A stretch of DNA of 7,234 nucleotides, taken from positions 1-7,234 of the forward strand of contig CANKCX010000037.1 in NCBI GenBank assembly GCA_947480375.1. The letters are read 5' to 3'. The notes beneath the pieces are model-generated. The model was given only the letters and a program-made list of their open reading frames with translations, did no database searches and was not told the origin of the DNA. The translations under genes were made by a program, and so were the position numbers. The stretch comes from Actinomycetota bacterium (lineage in GTDB: Bacteria > Actinomycetota > Actinomycetes > Nanopelagicales > Nanopelagicaceae). Positions 1-5,991 of the stretch are shown here, piece after piece (positions within the stretch are counted from its first letter, which is position 1; every line of letters starts with the position of its first letter).

Positions 1-1342
1 CATCTAAGTCGCCGAATATTGTCATGGCCACAGTTCGCGGAATTGGTGTTGCAGTCATTACTAAAAGATGTGGTGGCTTATTTGCTTTCATTCGCAGCGC
101 ATCACGTTGCTCAACGCCAAATCGATGTTGCTCATCCACTACAACAAGTGCAAGATCATTAAATGAAACACCTTCGATCATAAGCGCATGGGTTCCAATA
201 ACTATTCCTGCCTCACCATTGCTGATTCGACCAAGCGCTTCACGCTTTTGCGGCGCACTCATCGAACCGGTTAGCAGCGCTAATTGCGTGCCCTCGCCGC
301 TTCCTTGCAGAGTTCCCGCCTGCGCTAAATCGCCAAGTAATTTTGTAATTGTCTTAAAGTGTTGGGTTGCTAATACTTCTGTCGGTGCTAACAAAGCTGC
401 TTGGCCACCTGATTCAATTACTGAAAGCATGGCACGTAGCGCAATTACTGTTTTTCCTGATCCAACTTCGCCTTGCAATAACCGGTGCATTGGATGTGGC
501 TGCTGCATATCGGTTTGAATCTCCGCGATGACCTCACTCTGACCATCGGTATAGGTAAATGGCAATTTAGATTCAAAGACGCTCACTAAACCATCGGTGG
601 CAATTTTGCGCGGAGTTGCGTCAAGGGATTTTAATTCGCTGCGTCTTTGCGCCAATAACAATTGCAGAAGAATTGCTTCATCAAAAGTCAAACGTAATCT
701 TGCTAAATCTGCGGCCTCGAGTGACTGCGGCTTATGTATGGAAATAAAAGCTTCTTTTAAAGTTGGATAACCAAATTCTTTAATTACATTTTCAGGTAAA
801 TAGTCATCGACTTCATCCAGTGAATCTAAAACTAATTCAACGCATTGCGAAATTTTCCATGATGGCATCTTGCCGCCAGCCGGATAAACCGGAAGATACT
901 TTCCCGCGAAAGCTGCGAGCGCAGAATCAACGTCATCGCCATCTGGAATCAATTGATAATCCGGATGTGAAAGCTGTCGCTTGCCATTGAAAGAACCAAC
1001 TTTTCCGGCGAACATTCCAGTCTTGCCAATCTTCAACTCTTTTTCACGCCACGGCTGATTAAAAAATGTAAGTGACATAACTGCGCTGCCATCTGTGACA
1101 TTTACTTCTAAGATATTTCGGCCATTTGCGCGACGGGTTTTGACTGCAGCAATTTCAGCAAGAACAGTTACTTCATCGCCTTCAACCAGTTTGGCTATAT
1201 CCGAGAATTCCCCACGAACTACATATCGCCTTGGGTAGTGGCGCAGCAGGTCTTCGACGGTCTGCATCCCAAAGACTTTGGTCAGGGCATCGGCAGTCCG
1301 GTCCCCGATGATGCCTTTGAGGCGATCTGAAATCCGTGCCAT
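1..1342 (-). CDS. recG: ATP-dependent DNA helicase RecG (5' part, C-terminus off the left edge)
   Basis: RecG remodels stalled replication forks and branch-migrates Holliday junctions in the cytoplasm. The frame is open from the ATG at 1342 to the window edge, giving 447 residues; full-length RecG is about 690-750, so the second helicase lobe is missing. The N-terminus carries the actinobacterial-type DLLRHYPRRY segment (about residues 33-42), followed by the OB-fold wedge domain that grips the junction (about 60-150). The first RecA-like lobe shows Walker A GEVGSGKT at 291-298 (K297), the DEQH box at 403-406, which is the RecG variant of DEAD, and TATPIPRT at 430-437. Walker A has Glu where RecG usually has Asp, a conservative change. 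The start is supported by the family-typical MAR opening and a weak GAGAAG ribosome site (1351-1356) 8 nt upstream. The gene is divergent from rpmB across 104 nt. The identification is firm from motifs; a full-length intact gene cannot be confirmed here. Confidence 0.96.
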   Translation of the reverse strand, partial: MARISDRLKGIIGDRTADALTKVFGMQTVEDLLRHYPRRYVVRGEFSDIAKLVEGDEVTVLAEIAAVKTRRANGRNILEVNVTDGSAVMSLTFFNQPWREKELKIGKTGMFAGKVGSFNGKRQLSHPDYQLIPDGDDVDSALAAFAGKYLPVYPAGGKMPSWKISQCVELVLDSLDEVDDYLPENVIKEFGYPTLKEAFISIHKPQSLEAADLARLRLTFDEAILLQLLLAQRRSELKSLDATPRKIATDGLVSVFESKLPFTYTDGQSEVIAEIQTDMQQPHPMHRLLQGEVGSGKTVIALRAMLSVIESGGQAALLAPTEVLATQHFKTITKLLGDLAQAGTLQGSGEGTQLALLTGSMSAPQKREALGRISNGEAGIVIGTHALMIEGVSFNDLALVVVDEQHRFGVEQRDALRMKANKPPHLLVMTATPIPRTVAMTIFGDLD

Positions 1343-1446
1343 TGGGCTATCTTCTCGCGCGGATTAGCCAATCTATGCGAAGACGGGGTAACCTTTGCAA
1401 CTTATTGCGAAACCCGTAATTCAATTAGATTCAAGGGAGTTATACC
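1343..1446. promoter_or_regulatory. Divergent recG-rpmB intergenic region, probable promoters
   Basis: This 104-nt gap separates two genes transcribed away from each other, so it should contain the recG promoter and the rpmB promoter. The clearest candidate element is the palindrome TTGCAA at 1395-1400, which could serve as a weak -35 in both directions. On the plus strand TAATTC (1417-1422) lies 16 nt further on. On the minus strand a TAGATT-like -10 (1370-1375) lies 19 nt further on. None of these hexamers is close to consensus, so the location is inferred mainly from gene arrangement. Confidence 0.3.
1433..1439 (+). promoter_or_regulatory. Ribosome binding site of rpmB (decides a GTG start)
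   Basis: AAGGGAG lies 7 nt before the GTG at 1447. It is a good Shine-Dalgarno match and fixes the non-ATG start, which in turn gives the family-typical short N-terminus just ahead of the first zinc-binding CxxC pair. Confidence 0.8.
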
Positions 1447-1632
1447 GTGTCCTCAAACTGCGATATCTGCGGCAAGGGTCCTAGCTTCGGCAACAAGGTC
1501 TCCCACTCAATGCGCAAGACCCGTCGTCGCTGGAATCCAAATATCCAACGCGTACGTACTCTTGTTGGCGGAACCCCAAAGCGTCAGAACGTTTGTGCTT
1601 CATGCCTTAAGGCTGGAAAAGTTACTCGCTAA
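1447..1632 (+). CDS. rpmB: 50S ribosomal protein L28, zinc-binding (C+) type
   Basis: Structural protein of the large ribosomal subunit. The product is 61 residues, within the usual range for short bacterial L28. It begins with the family signature [19 protein letters not shown], followed by the basic [10 protein letters not shown] stretch (about residues 23-32). Two cysteine pairs, C5/C8 and C50/C53, form a zinc ribbon, making this the C+ form. Actinobacteria often also carry a cysteine-free L28 paralog induced by zinc limitation; none is in this window. The start is a GTG preceded by AAGGGAG. Codon choice leans to AAG for lysine, as expected of a highly expressed gene. The gene is divergent from recG and convergent with the ACC deaminase gene, whose stop codon overlaps its own by 4 nt. 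I see no plus-strand intrinsic terminator after it. Confidence 0.97.
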   Translation: MSSNCDICGKGPSFGNKVSHSMRKTRRRWNPNIQRVRTLVGGTPKRQNVCASCLKAGKVTR

Positions 1633-2645
1633 AAAGCAGTTGTATATCCGTTAATTGCTGGCTGTCCGCCTAGGTGAACATAAAGAACTTTTGAACCTTC
1701 TTTGAAGTAACCCTCTTTAATTAAGTCAATCATTCCTGCCATCGACTTACCTTCGTAAACCGGATCTGTAATCATTCCCTCAAGTTGTCCAACCAATCTA
1801 ATTGCTTCGATTGTTCTTGGACCTGCAACACCATAAATTCCATCGTGCCAACGATCTAATAAAACTATTTCAGAATCATCTAGTTCGCGTCCTAAATCAA
1901 TGGCTGCGGCTGTACGTGAAGCAATGCGTTTGATTTGTTGCCAGGTTTTTTCGACAGTTGCCGAAGCATCAATGCCGATTACAGATTGCGCGCGGTTTGA
2001 ATGCGCGAAACCAGCAATCATTCCGCCTTGTGATGAGCCTGTAACTGAACAAACAATAAAATTATCGAACTTGAAACCGAGTTCAGCTTCTTGATCTTCA
2101 ACCTCAAATGCCCAACCAGCAAAGCCATGTCCGCCGAGTGGATGATCTGAAGCACCAGCAGGAATTGCATATGGCTTGCCACCGCGTGCGATTACATCTG
2201 CGATTGCTTCTTCCCAAGACTTTCTAAAACCAATATCAAAGCCTGCTGGATCTAATCTAACTTCTGCGCCCATAATTCGGCTAAGCAGAATATTTCCAGT
2301 TTTCTCATAGTTAACTTCATCCCAGTCAACCCAATGTTCTTGAACTAAAACGCACTTAAGCCCGAGGTGTGCTGCTACTGCTGCAACTTGTCTTGTGTGA
2401 TTCGATTGCACGCCACCGATTGAAACTAAGGTGTCGCAACCTTGCGCGATCGCCTCGGCTGCTAAATATTCGAGTTTGCGAGTTTTATTGCCACCGTATG
2501 CCAGCCCTGAATTAACATCTTCGCGTTTTGCCCAAATTTCTACTTTGCCACCAAGGTGCTCGGTAAGTCGATCAAGTCGCTGTAATGGCGAACTTCCGAA
2601 GGTGAGTTTTTCTTTGGGAAATGATTCAAGTTTAGCTCTAGACAT
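1629..2645 (-). CDS. acdS: 1-aminocyclopropane-1-carboxylate (ACC) deaminase
   Basis: PLP enzyme that opens the cyclopropane ring of ACC to give 2-oxobutanoate and ammonia. The 338 residues equal the length of the Pseudomonas enzyme and align with it throughout at a constant +3 offset, from memory of that sequence. K54 in GGNKTRK is the PLP lysine, and S81-N82 in VQSNHTRQ match the carbanion-handling serine region (His83 replaces the Pseudomonas Gln). Y297-E298 in DPVYEGKS and L325 in VHLGGQPA match Y294, E295 and L322. E298 and L325 are the positions that separate ACC deaminase from the paralogous D-cysteine desulfhydrase, which has Ser and Thr there. The ATG start has a modest GAGAG site 9 nt upstream (2655-2659). 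The gene follows thiL by 22 nt on the same strand, so cotranscription is likely. Its stop overlaps the rpmB stop. The usual plant-rhizosphere role cannot be assumed; use of ACC as a nitrogen or carbon source is inference. Confidence 0.92.
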   Translation of the reverse strand: MSRAKLESFPKEKLTFGSSPLQRLDRLTEHLGGKVEIWAKREDVNSGLAYGGNKTRKLEYLAAEAIAQGCDTLVSIGGVQSNHTRQVAAVAAHLGLKCVLVQEHWVDWDEVNYEKTGNILLSRIMGAEVRLDPAGFDIGFRKSWEEAIADVIARGGKPYAIPAGASDHPLGGHGFAGWAFEVEDQEAELGFKFDNFIVCSVTGSSQGGMIAGFAHSNRAQSVIGIDASATVEKTWQQIKRIASRTAAAIDLGRELDDSEIVLLDRWHDGIYGVAGPRTIEAIRLVGQLEGMITDPVYEGKSMAGMIDLIKEGYFKEGSKVLYVHLGGQPAINGYTTAF

Positions 2646-2667
2646 TTGCGAATACTCTCACAGTAAT

Positions 2668-3582
2668 TTAGAAATGGCGAAAACCAATCGCAGGTAACTT
2701 GCTTATTCCAGAAACCGAAACTCCAGATCCAGCATGCACCTTGCCAATTACAAAAGCGCCGCTTGGGATTTCGCTAGATGTGGTTGCAAGAAATACATGA
2801 TCTTCCCCACCCCCTAAAACCCAATTCCAAATATCTTCGCTGGCTGATTCGGCCGTGACTTCTAATTCTGCAAACCCTGGCAGTTTAGAAATTAGTGCGC
2901 TATCGATTTCGATTGCGACTGCGGAAGCTTTTGATATGTGATTCAACTCTGATAGCAAGCCGTCGCTCACATCGCACATTGAATTTACGCCAATAAATTT
3001 CGCAGCCAATTTGTAATTTACATCTGGCTTCTTATGCGCCTGAATAAATTTAGATTGCTTGCCGCCCCGTTTTAATTCAGCTAAGCCAGCTGCGGATTTA
3101 CCGGGCAATTCAGAGACAACAACTAGATCTCCCACCAAAGCACCTGATCGCTTGATAGGTGAACCAACTTCCCCGAAGACTGAAATAGAAATTACGAGCT
3201 GATCAGCTTTTGAAATATCCCCGCCAACAACCAAAGCGCCCACCAAATCTGCTTCGGACTTAATCCCAATTGCTAATTCTTTAATTTCTTCGATGCCGAA
3301 ATCTTTAGTTAATCCCGCGCTGACAAGTAGGTACTTGGGAGTTGCGCCCATTGCGAAAATATCTGCCAAATTGGCGGCAGTTATCTTTGCTCCGATTTCA
3401 TGAAGGTTCGACCAATCACGATTGAAATGCACCCCCTCAACAGCCATATCTGTCGCAGCCACTAAATTTGAAGAGTTAGCTTTTATAACAGCAGCGTCAT
3501 CTCCGATTCCTACTAGCAAATTTGAATCGCCAACGGTAAAAATCTCGGAAAGGGCCGCTATTAACTCGGACTCTGTAGCCAA
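2668..3582 (-). CDS. thiL: Thiamine-monophosphate kinase
   Basis: Phosphorylates thiamine monophosphate with ATP to thiamine diphosphate, the active cofactor and the last step of the pathway. The 304 residues fit the family (about 300-330). Seen in order: GIGDDAAV (25-32, Mg-ATP aspartates), TDMAVEGVHF (44-53), NLADIFAMGATP (71-82), GGDISK (120-125), DVSDGL (204-209) and GGGEDH (257-262); the His in the last motif is common in actinobacterial ThiL. The start is TTG, with a perfect AGGAGG 7 nt upstream. An ATG at 3601 is out of frame and cannot be the start. The gene is divergent from the Lrp-type small gene and is followed 22 nt downstream by the ACC deaminase gene. I found no recognisable TPP riboswitch in its leader. 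Neighbouring genes give no thiamine-specific operon; the position is simply conserved in actinobacteria. Confidence 0.96.
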   Translation of the reverse strand: MATESELIAALSEIFTVGDSNLLVGIGDDAAVIKANSSNLVAATDMAVEGVHFNRDWSNLHEIGAKITAANLADIFAMGATPKYLLVSAGLTKDFGIEEIKELAIGIKSEADLVGALVVGGDISKADQLVISISVFGEVGSPIKRSGALVGDLVVVSELPGKSAAGLAELKRGGKQSKFIQAHKKPDVNYKLAAKFIGVNSMCDVSDGLLSELNHISKASAVAIEIDSALISKLPGFAELEVTAESASEDIWNWVLGGGEDHVFLATTSSEIPSGAFVIGKVHAGSGVSVSGISKLPAIGFRHF

Positions 3583-3706
3583 AGGGCGGCCTCCTGTTCA
3601 TGCTTGAAGTGGCAAAATATTAATTCCCAAACGAACTCTAGAGGCGGTAGCCTTTAACTCTGCAATCACGACGCTGTGGAAAGCAGAAATATTTAGGAGC
3701 ATTTAA
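3583..3706. promoter_or_regulatory. Divergent intergenic region between thiL and the Lrp-type gene
   Basis: This 124-nt gap must supply promoters in both directions unless transcripts start elsewhere. It contains the thiL ribosome site at the left end and AGGAG (3695-3699) for the plus-strand gene at the right end. Two 8-bp palindromes, CTCTAGAG (3636-3643) and AAATATTT (3687-3694), are visible but have no assignable role. TAGCCT (3648-3653, plus) and TAATAT (minus, within AATTAATATT at about 3616-3625) fit a loose -10, but neither has a credible -35 partner. No riboswitch-like structure was recognised. Confidence 0.3.
3590..3595 (-). promoter_or_regulatory. Ribosome binding site of thiL (decides a TTG start)
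   Basis: A perfect AGGAGG stands 7 nt upstream of the TTG at 3582-3580. This is the strongest Shine-Dalgarno sequence in the window and sits in front of its rarest start codon, which supports TTG as the genuine start. Confidence 0.85.
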
Positions 3707-3943
3707 ATGTCAGTTCAGGTTTACATCCTCATCCAAACTGAAGTCGGTAAGGCTTCAAGCGTTGCTAAGACAGTTTCTGAAATTCCAGGCGTTACATTGG
3801 CCGAAGGCGTAACTGGTCCTTACGATGTAATTATGCGAGCCGAATCACCAAGCATGGAAGAACTCGGTCGCGCAATCTTGGCAAAGGTGCAAGCTGTTCC
3901 AGGAATTACCCGCACACTTACCTGCCCAGTAACTTCTTACTAA
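3707..3943 (+). CDS. Stand-alone Lrp/AsnC ligand-binding (RAM) domain protein
   Basis: Seventy-eight residues that correspond only to the C-terminal amino-acid-sensing RAM fold (beta-alpha-beta-beta-alpha-beta) of Lrp/AsnC regulators. Seen: a first strand VQVYILIQT, a helix around 14-26, the conserved turn GVTGPYDVIM (34-43), a helix around 49-62 and a final strand with ITRTLTCPV. There is no helix-turn-helix, so it cannot bind DNA by itself in the usual way. Family knowledge suggests such proteins oligomerise and bind small effectors, or pair with full-length regulators; the actual ligand and partner are unknown. ATG start with AGGAG 7 nt upstream, and tandem TAA TAA stops (3941-3946). A small protein of this type at this locus is, to my recollection, widespread in actinobacteria. 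It is divergent from thiL and ends 12 nt from the ddl stop. Confidence 0.88.
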   Translation: MSVQVYILIQTEVGKASSVAKTVSEIPGVTLAEGVTGPYDVIMRAESPSMEELGRAILAKVQAVPGITRTLTCPVTSY

Positions 3944-3985
3944 TAAAAACTTTAACTAGCGCGTTACATTCAATGAGCGCGCTAG
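3944..3985 (-). terminator. Probable intrinsic terminator of the plsC-gpsA-ddl operon
   Basis: On the minus strand CTAGCGCG (3985-3978) and CGCGCTAG (3963-3956) form a perfect 8-bp GC-rich stem around a 14-nt loop, followed at once by the T-rich run TTAAAGTTTTTATTA. The stem includes the last codons and the TAG stop of ddl. In the plus direction the hairpin is not followed by a T-run, so it would not obviously stop the Lrp-type transcript. The interrupted T-run and longish loop leave some doubt. Confidence 0.55.
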
Positions 3986-4993
3986 CGCAGCTTCAATCAG
4001 ATTAGTAATTAACTCGGTATAACTAATTCCACCGGCAGCCCACAACTTTGGGAAAACTGATGTCGCCGTGAATCCTGGCATCGTATTTATTTCGTTAATA
4101 ATAATTTTTGTTCCGGTATAGAAAAAGTCCACACGAGCCAGCCCCTCGCAACCTAGAGCATCGAAGGCCAAGGTCGCATAATTCTGAATCTCTTCCTGAA
4201 CTCCAAAGGGCAGATGAACCGGAACAACAACTTCTGTTGAATCATCTAAATATTTTGCTTCAAAATCATAAAATTCGTGATCGCCAAGAATCTTTATCTC
4301 GCCTACTGGTGAAGAGAGGGCAACCCCATTTACTTGTAGAACTGCACATTCGATCTCGCGCCCAACAATCGCGCTTTCTACTAAGACTTTGGTATCAAAT
4401 TGCAATGCAAAGTTAATTGCAGTCTTTAATTCTTTAACGCTCTTAACTTTGCTAGTTCCGCGGCTCGATCCACTTCGGGCTGGTTTTACAAAGAGTGGAT
4501 TTCCGTATTCAGTTGCACTTGCCAAGATTCGAACTTCATCAACTTGCCAATCACGTTCGTGAATAACCATTCCGGGTGCAACTTCTAATCCGTGAGATTG
4601 GAAAATTGGTTTTGCGAATGATTTATCCATTCCCGCTGCGCTGGCTAAAACACCAGAGCCAACATATTTAATTCCGGCCATCTCGCATTGACCTTGGAAA
4701 GTTCCATCTTCGCCATAAGGGCCGTGCAATACCGGGAAGAGAAGATCTACATCGAGCGATTCAATACTTGTAGCAGGAAGTCCATCTTTAATTTCTGGAA
4801 GAACATCCCCGTCGATAGTTAGCTTGTAATCCGATGGTGGCAAAACCCAGTTTCCGGCCTTTGTGATCCCAATTAGAAGTGGTTCGTACTTATCTCGATC
4901 GATAGCCGATAGAACGCCAGCAGCTGAAATACAAGAAATTTCATGCTCACTAGATTTTCCGCCACAAACAATTCCAACTTTAATTTTGCTCAT
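3956..4993 (-). CDS. ddl: D-alanine--D-alanine ligase
   Basis: ATP-grasp enzyme joining two D-alanines for the peptidoglycan stem peptide, in the cytoplasm. The 345 residues are family-typical for the actinobacterial form. Matches to E. coli DdlB, from memory: E16 in GGKSSEHEIS (E15), S176-S177 in the ATP loop (S150-S151), K247-Y248 in YDFEAKY (K215-Y216), R287 and D289 in ARVDFF (R255, D257), and E301 and N303 in NEINTMPGFTATS (E270, N272). HGPYGEDGTFQG (90-101) is also conserved. The Tyr at 248 argues for a D-Ala-D-Ala rather than a D-Ala-D-Lac ligase. The ATP loop is unusual, GSSRGTS, with Arg178 and Thr180 where hydrophobic residues are normal. The ATG overlaps the gpsA stop as TAATG, so translation is probably coupled. 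It is the last gene of plsC-gpsA-ddl and has a likely terminator across its stop. Confidence 0.97.
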   Translation of the reverse strand: MSKIKVGIVCGGKSSEHEISCISAAGVLSAIDRDKYEPLLIGITKAGNWVLPPSDYKLTIDGDVLPEIKDGLPATSIESLDVDLLFPVLHGPYGEDGTFQGQCEMAGIKYVGSGVLASAAGMDKSFAKPIFQSHGLEVAPGMVIHERDWQVDEVRILASATEYGNPLFVKPARSGSSRGTSKVKSVKELKTAINFALQFDTKVLVESAIVGREIECAVLQVNGVALSSPVGEIKILGDHEFYDFEAKYLDDSTEVVVPVHLPFGVQEEIQNYATLAFDALGCEGLARVDFFYTGTKIIINEINTMPGFTATSVFPKLWAAGGISYTELITNLIEAALARSLNVTR

Positions 4994-5991
4994 TACAACT
5001 CGGCAGCCATGCTTACGGTCATAAGTCTGGTCATTGCCTCACTTGGCGTTACTCGATCTCGAACTACATCGGATACAACTTCAATAATAGGAACTTCGAC
5101 GCCTACGCGATGTGCGAGTTCGAGAATTGCAGCTGCAGATGCAACACCTTCGACAGTCTTAGCAACTTCGATTCGGGCCTGTGCCATTGTTCCGCTGCGT
5201 CCAAGTGCTTCACCGAAAGTACGGTTACGAGATAAACCAGAACCACAAGATGCAACTAAGTCGCCCATACCTGCAAGTCCTAAGAAGGTAAGTGGATTTG
5301 CACCATAACCATTTCCAAATCTTGCAACTTCACTTAAGCCACGAGTAATAATCATTGCTTGCGTATTTTCGCCAAGCTCTAGACCAATTGCCATACCAAC
5401 AGCAAGTGCGATTACGCTCTTTGCTGCGCCAGCAAGTTCGCAACCAACTAGATCCTCGGATGGATACACCCGGAAGTACGGTGTAGTGAATGCATCAATC
5501 ATCATTTGAGAAATTTCGGTATTAGAAGATGCGGCGACTGCGCCTGCTGGTTGTCTTAATGAAAGTTCGCCAGCCAAATTTGGCCCGGTGATAAGTCCGA
5601 TTCGTGCCGGTGGAATCTGCAGAATTTCAGTTACAACTTCAGTCATGCGAAGTTGGGTATTAGCTTCAATACCCTTCAAGGTACTTATTACTGGCTTATC
5701 GCTTGGGAAAGTAGAAACCCAGTCCGCCATATTTTCACGCAATGATTGCGCAGGAATCGCTAGGACTATCGCATCTCCGAAATCAAATGCTTCTTGAATA
5801 TTTGTTGTCGCCCGCATTGCCGCTGGCAGAGTAATTCCTGGCAGATATTTACTATTTGAATTCTGATTATTTATTTCAGAAACTACATCGTTATTTCGAC
5901 CCCAGATTAAAACGTCTTGCCCAGCATCGCAAAGAACTTGCGCCATGGTTGTTCCCCATGCGCCCGATCCAAGTACTGTGAACTTCGACAT
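4993..5991 (-). CDS. gpsA: Glycerol-3-phosphate dehydrogenase [NAD(P)+]
   Basis: Reduces dihydroxyacetone phosphate to sn-glycerol-3-phosphate, the backbone of phospholipids, in the cytoplasm. The 332 residues fit the family. Seen: Rossmann motif GSGAWGTT (8-15), LKGIE (105-109) with K106, GPNLAGEL (136-143), catalytic K191 in GAAKSVIAL, the TRGLSEVARFG helix (216-226), GLAGMGDLVASC (238-249) and SRNRTFGE (254-261), which grips the substrate phosphate. Deviations from usual: Ser192 where Asn normally follows the catalytic Lys, Ser248 for the usual Thr, and Gly141 in place of Arg/Lys in GPNLA(R/K)E. Catalytic lysines and SRNR are intact, so I expect activity. The ATG follows the plsC stop with no gap, and its AGGGA ribosome site lies inside the plsC end. 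The product feeds the same pathway as PlsC. Confidence 0.97.
   Translation of the reverse strand: MSKFTVLGSGAWGTTMAQVLCDAGQDVLIWGRNNDVVSEINNQNSNSKYLPGITLPAAMRATTNIQEAFDFGDAIVLAIPAQSLRENMADWVSTFPSDKPVISTLKGIEANTQLRMTEVVTEILQIPPARIGLITGPNLAGELSLRQPAGAVAASSNTEISQMMIDAFTTPYFRVYPSEDLVGCELAGAAKSVIALAVGMAIGLELGENTQAMIITRGLSEVARFGNGYGANPLTFLGLAGMGDLVASCGSGLSRNRTFGEALGRSGTMAQARIEVAKTVEGVASAAAILELAHRVGVEVPIIEVVSDVVRDRVTPSEAMTRLMTVSMAAEL

Noticed and set aside
24..518. Open plus-strand frame of 164 codons with an ATG
   Set aside because: It is antisense to recG, which shows Walker A, DEQH and TAT motifs on the minus strand over the same bases. The plus-strand product is low-complexity Ser/Cys/Pro-rich with no recognisable domain.
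1630..1659. Hairpin AGCAGTT/AATTGCT with a T-run on the minus strand as an acdS terminator
   Set aside because: On the minus strand the stem has an A-C mismatch leaving only short paired runs of low stability. On the plus strand the pairing is better but no T-run follows.
1629..2645. D-cysteine desulfhydrase as the function of the PLP enzyme
   Set aside because: The Glu and Leu at the two diagnostic positions (298 and 325) match ACC deaminase, and overall similarity to the Pseudomonas ACC deaminase is high along the full length.
3583..3706. TPP riboswitch ahead of thiL
   Set aside because: The leader is short and I could not find the conserved CUGAGA-type THI-box elements on the minus strand.
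4108..4416. Open plus-strand frame of 102 codons
   Set aside because: It lies entirely inside ddl on the opposite strand, over conserved active-site motifs. The predicted product is basic and unrelated to any family I recognise.
3956..4993. VanA-type D-Ala-D-Lac ligase
   Set aside because: Tyr248 in YDFEAKY is the D-Ala-D-Ala ligase residue, and there are no van genes alongside.
4943..5308. Plus-strand frame spanning the ddl-gpsA junction
   Set aside because: It is antisense to two well-supported genes, and the Ser/Thr/Ala-rich product has no domain signature.
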